Shown: one piece after another, positions 60,895-64,000 of the stretch
How the letters are laid out: each line of letters starts with the position of its first letter
Numbering within the stretch: position 1 is the stretch's first letter
Source: Cohnella candidum
GTDB lineage: Bacteria > Bacillota > Bacilli > Paenibacillales > Paenibacillaceae
Length of the DNA stretch: 64,000 nt
Direction: 5' to 3'
Assembly (NCBI RefSeq): GCF_003713065.1
Contig: NZ_CP033433.1
Coordinates: 2,329,001 to 2,393,000, forward strand
Position numbers and translations under genes: made by a program
Notes under the pieces: generated by a model
The model's input: only the letters and a program-made list of their open reading frames with translations
What the model was told of the DNA's origin: nothing
Databases searched by the model: none

Positions 60895-61962
60895 GTGAGT
60901 GGTTGGTGGAAAAGCTTGCAGGTCGGATTTACGTTTATCGGGACCGTCGTGGGCGCCGGGTTCGCTTCCGGAAAAGAGGTCATGCAGTTTTTCACCCGTT
61001 TCGGACAGTGGAGTCCTTTGCTCATTTTGTGCGCCACTTTGTTTTTCGTATGGATCGGTTCGAAAATCATGCTCCTCGCGGCGGAGATGAAGGCGGCTTC
61101 CTACGAGGACTTGAACAAGCATCTGTTCGGGGACAAAATCGGCCGCGGCGTCAGCCTTGTCATGCTGTTCGTGCTTCTCGCGGTGAATGCCGTCATGCTT
61201 GCGGGCGCAGGTTCGATTTTCTCCGAGCATCTCAATCTGAGCTACCAAAGCGGACTGCTTATCACGATGTTCGCCTGTTTCGTGCTGCTTCGCAAAGGGA
61301 TATCCGCCATCATGACGATCAACACGCTTGTCGTTCCGATCATGATCCTGTTCACGGCCATCCTCGTGTTCGATACGCTCGGCAGCCCCGGTCACGGCAG
61401 GTGGATGTCGTTCGAAACCGATGCTTCTTTGTGGGCCGCCGGCTTGTCTCCGTTCCTATATGCGGCGTTTAACCTTTCGATGGCGCAGGCTGTGCTGGTT
61501 CCGCTCGGTTCCTCCATCGGCGATCCCCGCGTCTTGCGGCGCGGGGCTTGGCTGGGCGGCATCGGGATCGGCCTGCTGCTGTTCGCCGGCCACGTGACTT
61601 TAGCGGCTCGGATGCCGGGCGTCGAACGCTTCGATATCCCCATGGCGGGTATCGCCCGGGAATTCGGTGCTTGGATCCATTGGATCTACGTGCTGCTTAT
61701 TTTTTCGGAAATTTTCACGACGCTGGTGGCCGATATATTCGGGCTGACCGTTCAGCTGCAAGAGAGGATGCGCATCCCCCGAAGCATCCTGACCGCCGGA
61801 TTGCTGATCGTATGCTTCGGCGTGGGCCAATTCGGCTTCGGGCCTCTGTTGTCCACGCTGTATCCATTGTTCGGCATGCTCAGTCTGGGCTGGCTGTTCC
61901 TGATGGGCCGTGACCGGGCACTCGGGAACGGGAGTCCTCCCGCTGCGCCCCCCACTCCATGA
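60895..61962 (+). CDS. ykvI: YkvI family membrane protein
   Basis: 355 aa with about ten membrane segments. VGFTFIGTVVGAGFASGKEVMQFF is the first helix and the family mark, resembling the LeuT/APC-type helix 1 with a broken glycine-rich centre. Resembles B. subtilis YkvI; probably a transporter, substrate unknown. The GTG at 60895 with GAGGGG upstream is chosen because earlier starts lie within or just after a terminator. The last 83 bp overlap the convergent ATPase gene. Confidence 0.85.
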   Translation: MSGWWKSLQVGFTFIGTVVGAGFASGKEVMQFFTRFGQWSPLLILCATLFFVWIGSKIMLLAAEMKAASYEDLNKHLFGDKIGRGVSLVMLFVLLAVNAVMLAGAGSIFSEHLNLSYQSGLLITMFACFVLLRKGISAIMTINTLVVPIMILFTAILVFDTLGSPGHGRWMSFETDASLWAAGLSPFLYAAFNLSMAQAVLVPLGSSIGDPRVLRRGAWLGGIGIGLLLFAGHVTLAARMPGVERFDIPMAGIAREFGAWIHWIYVLLIFSEIFTTLVADIFGLTVQLQERMRIPRSILTAGLLIVCFGVGQFGFGPLLSTLYPLFGMLSLGWLFLMGRDRALGNGSPPAAPPTP

Positions 61963-64000
61963 TCCTCGCGGAAGGCAATCCTTGCCGCACGGCATCCGCC
62001 ACATGGCGATGGCACGTAAAAAGGATGACCTGACGGTCAGACGCGATCTCCTCCAGCACCGATACGGTCTGCCGGAGGCGCCGTTCGTCGAAATGCACGA
62101 ACAGGTCGTCCAGCAGCAACGGAAGCGGCACCTCCCGCGAGGCGGCTCCGGCCAGCGCGAAGCGCATGGCCAAATAGAGCTGCTCCTGGGTCCCCCGACT
62201 GAGAAAGGCACTGTCCGTTACGCGCCGGTCCGGCGTTTCCACGCGGATGGCGGGCGTATCGCCGGGAACCGTGATCCGCGCGTATGCGCCCTCCGTCATC
62301 CGCGAGAAATACCGGGACGCGAGCCTCAGCACCTCGGGCTGGCGTTCTTCTTCGAAAACCGCTTTCGTATCCTGCAGCAGTCTGTCGGCGAGCGTCAGAA
62401 CCGCATAACGTTCGGCCAGGCGCTCGAGCTTGCCTTCCGCTTCCGCCAGCTTGGCGAGCCGATCCTCCGACTCCGCTTCTTCACGAAGGCGTTCCAGCTC
62501 CTGCGCCAAGCGTCCCCTGCGATCAAGGAGCTCCGTGCGGGAAGCCTCCGCGGCCTTCCACTTCTCTTCCGCGTCACGGACCATCCATGCCAGAGCCGCC
62601 TCGTCGTGTTCGACGAGCAGGCGCTGAAGTTCAGATACCGCGGCGGGATCTTTCCCCGCTTCCATCCGCAGCTCGACCTCTCTTCGCTCTCGCGACAACA
62701 CCCTCCGGCTTTCGTCGATACGGAGCCTGCGCTCGTATTCCTCCTCGTCCGCTGCGCCTGAGCGCGCGACCGTTGAAGTTGTCGCCGCTTCGGCCACTAA
62801 CAGGGCCGCGCGGGCATCCGCCAGTTCCGGTTCGGCCGACGCGATCGTCCGGTCCAGGCGTGCCGCTTCATCCCGCACGGACCGTTCTTCCAATGAGCGT
62901 CGGTAAAGCCAACTGACGGAGAGTACGGGGTCGGCTTCCATTGAGGCGGGAGGAGGGCATACCTCGAATAACGCCACAGCCGCCTCCCGGAACGCCGCCT
63001 GCGCTTCGTCCAGCGCGGTTAGCCGTTCCTCCGTCCTGTCCCTCCGGAGAAGAGAGGCCTGTCCTTGCTCGGCCATTCCGAGCAGCTCCTGCAGATCATC
63101 CGGCGACAGGGATAGGGGAAGCCCATACCTGCGAAGCCATTCCATCCATTCGGCTTGCAGCTCATCCAGACGGGCAGCAGCTCGCCGCGTCTCTGCATGC
63201 AGCGCTTCAAACTCGCGGTCCAGCTCGGAGAGCCGGCGCCTCCACTCTTCCTGCCGGGCCGATTCCCTGTCGGTTCTTTCTATAAGCGCCAGCCAATTCT
63301 GAACGGACTGCCTTAGCTGCATCCATGCTCTCTCGGAGGATTCACCGATCCCCGCCTCCGTTCGGCTGTCGAACAGAACTCCGGCCGCTTTGCCGGGATC
63401 GACCAGAAGCTCAGCCAGCCGTTGTTCGGCACGCCTGCGGTATTCTCCCGCCTGTTCTGCGGGATAGGAAGGGCTTGCTGCTCCGCGTTTGCCTGCAAGT
63501 GCAGTGAAGAAAGCCGCGGCCGCGAACAGGGCCGCTCCGACCCATTCCACCGCGGCAACGGTAGAGGATTCAGAGCCCTGAACCACTGCGAACACCAACG
63601 CAAGCGCAACGATGCCCGAAGCGGCGGAAGCGGCGTACCTCGGCAGTCCACCGGTACCGGCGGAGCCGCCGGCCCGTCCTCCGCCACCCGACGCCCGTGT
63701 CCCCCGCTTCCTCGAAACGAGGATTTCTTCCTGCGTAGGCGCGCCAGAGAGCAGGGCGCGGTCCCATCGGCGCATTTCATCCTCCAGCGCGTTCCATGCG
63801 TGCTGGAGCGTCTCGCGATTGCGGGAACGGAACGGCCCGAACGGCAAGTCATACTCCGAGGCTCCTTCGTCCGACCGCAGCGCCGTTGGATTCCTGCCGG
63901 CCGTGGCCGCGTCCATCTCTGCCCGAACGGCGATGCGCTGACGCTCAATCCGCCCGGCTTCGGTTTCCATTCGCTCCATCGTCCGATTCGCGTCGCCCCA
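61880..64000 (-). CDS. YhaN-like AAA ATPase, 5' end cut by window
   Basis: The last 706 or so codons of an SbcC/Rad50-related ATPase. Two hydrophobic segments (about residues 120-165 of the visible part) sit in the middle of long coiled coils. The C-terminal half-site has FLSRGTQEQLYLAMRFAL (ABC signature) and LPLLLDDLFVHFD (Walker B). The N-terminal Walker A lies beyond the right edge, and the frame remains open there. This layout, with central membrane segments, matches B. subtilis YhaN, which is linked to the YhaO nuclease. Role inferred: DNA end processing or recombination at the membrane. Confidence 0.8.
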   Translation of the reverse strand, partial: WGDANRTMERMETEAGRIERQRIAVRAEMDAATAGRNPTALRSDEGASEYDLPFGPFRSRNRETLQHAWNALEDEMRRWDRALLSGAPTQEEILVSRKRGTRASGGGGRAGGSAGTGGLPRYAASAASGIVALALVFAVVQGSESSTVAAVEWVGAALFAAAAFFTALAGKRGAASPSYPAEQAGEYRRRAEQRLAELLVDPGKAAGVLFDSRTEAGIGESSERAWMQLRQSVQNWLALIERTDRESARQEEWRRRLSELDREFEALHAETRRAAARLDELQAEWMEWLRRYGLPLSLSPDDLQELLGMAEQGQASLLRRDRTEERLTALDEAQAAFREAAVALFEVCPPPASMEADPVLSVSWLYRRSLEERSVRDEAARLDRTIASAEPELADARAALLVAEAATTSTVARSGAADEEEYERRLRIDESRRVLSRERREVELRMEAGKDPAAVSELQRLLVEHDEAALAWMVRDAEEKWKAAEASRTELLDRRGRLAQELERLREEAESEDRLAKLAEAEGKLERLAERYAVLTLADRLLQDTKAVFEEERQPEVLRLASRYFSRMTEGAYARITVPGDTPAIRVETPDRRVTDSAFLSRGTQEQLYLAMRFALAGAASREVPLPLLLDDLFVHFDERRLRQTVSVLEEIASDRQVILFTCHRHVADAVRQGLPSARIMEWGAQREDSRSRVPGHGPSGTASPD

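Overview
The window is chromosomal DNA of a spore-forming, Gram-positive Bacillales bacterium of moderately high G+C, most likely a Paenibacillaceae member (Paenibacillus or Cohnella type). The signs are AGGAGG-type ribosome sites in front of most genes, a GerPA/GerPF-like spore germination protein, a CwlD-sized amidase, YesM/YesN-type two-component regulation of a sugar transporter, SLH surface anchoring, a B12-dependent ribonucleotide reductase with NrdR boxes, and Bacillus-like yqhH-yqhG-yqzE gene order. No phage, plasmid, CRISPR array or complete insertion sequence is visible. The species is an inference; no rRNA is present.

Layout. 1-4.6 kb: GH78 rhamnosidase (interrupted by an in-frame TAA near its 3' end) and a GH3 glycosidase cut by the left edge. 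4.7-6.7 kb: a GerPF-like gene and an Lsa-type ABC-F ribosome protection gene with a detailed attenuation leader. 6.7-13.4 kb: a six-gene ketone-body operon (3-hydroxybutyrate dehydrogenase, ScoA, ScoB, thiolase, two esterase-like hydrolases) divergent from a LysR regulator. 13.4-16.4 kb: a GH140-like apiosidase, a YVTN propeller and a DUF1259 protein. 16.7-26.4 kb: GH2, a CUT1 sugar ABC transporter, a GH5-like/sialidase-fold fusion protein and its sialidase-fold lipoprotein paralogue, with a divergent GntR-LacI regulator. 26.6-35.1 kb: housekeeping genes (nrdJ, yqhH, yqhG, yqzE, a cell-wall amidase, a polysaccharide deacetylase). 35.2-46.8 kb: a beta-mannan utilisation locus. 47-52.2 kb: PfpI-family protein, tRNA-Leu, uridine kinase, glycolate oxidase GlcD/GlcF and a FadR-type regulator. 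52.4-64 kb: an SLH surface protein, a second identical tRNA-Leu, small conserved proteins, xpt, a GH15 glucoamylase-like enzyme, DinB, YkvI and the C-terminal part of a YhaN-like ATPase cut by the right edge.

How the genes work together. In the mannan locus a GH113 mannanase, a cellobiose-2-epimerase-like enzyme and a GH130 mannosylglucose phosphorylase form a complete intracellular route. They are fed by a CUT1 ABC transporter without its own ATPase and controlled by a YesMN pair plus a LacI repressor. A 25-bp site with an invariant 10-bp core occurs before the binding-protein gene, the mannanase gene and the repressor gene. CcpA cre-like sites lie before the ketone-body operon and the transporter operons. 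The GH78, GH3, GH140, GH2 and sialidase-fold enzymes together suggest attack on complex plant glycans such as pectin side chains (inference).

The most interesting signals are: the nested uORF/antiterminator/terminator leader of the ABC-F gene; the single in-frame stop in the GH78 gene; the GH5-sialidase fusion with an internal ribosome site next to a tandem paralogue; the shared operator of the mannan locus; a four-unit palindromic repeat cluster at 52.2-52.3 kb; and a three-copy repeat at 16.46-16.58 kb that may be the remnant end of a mobile element.
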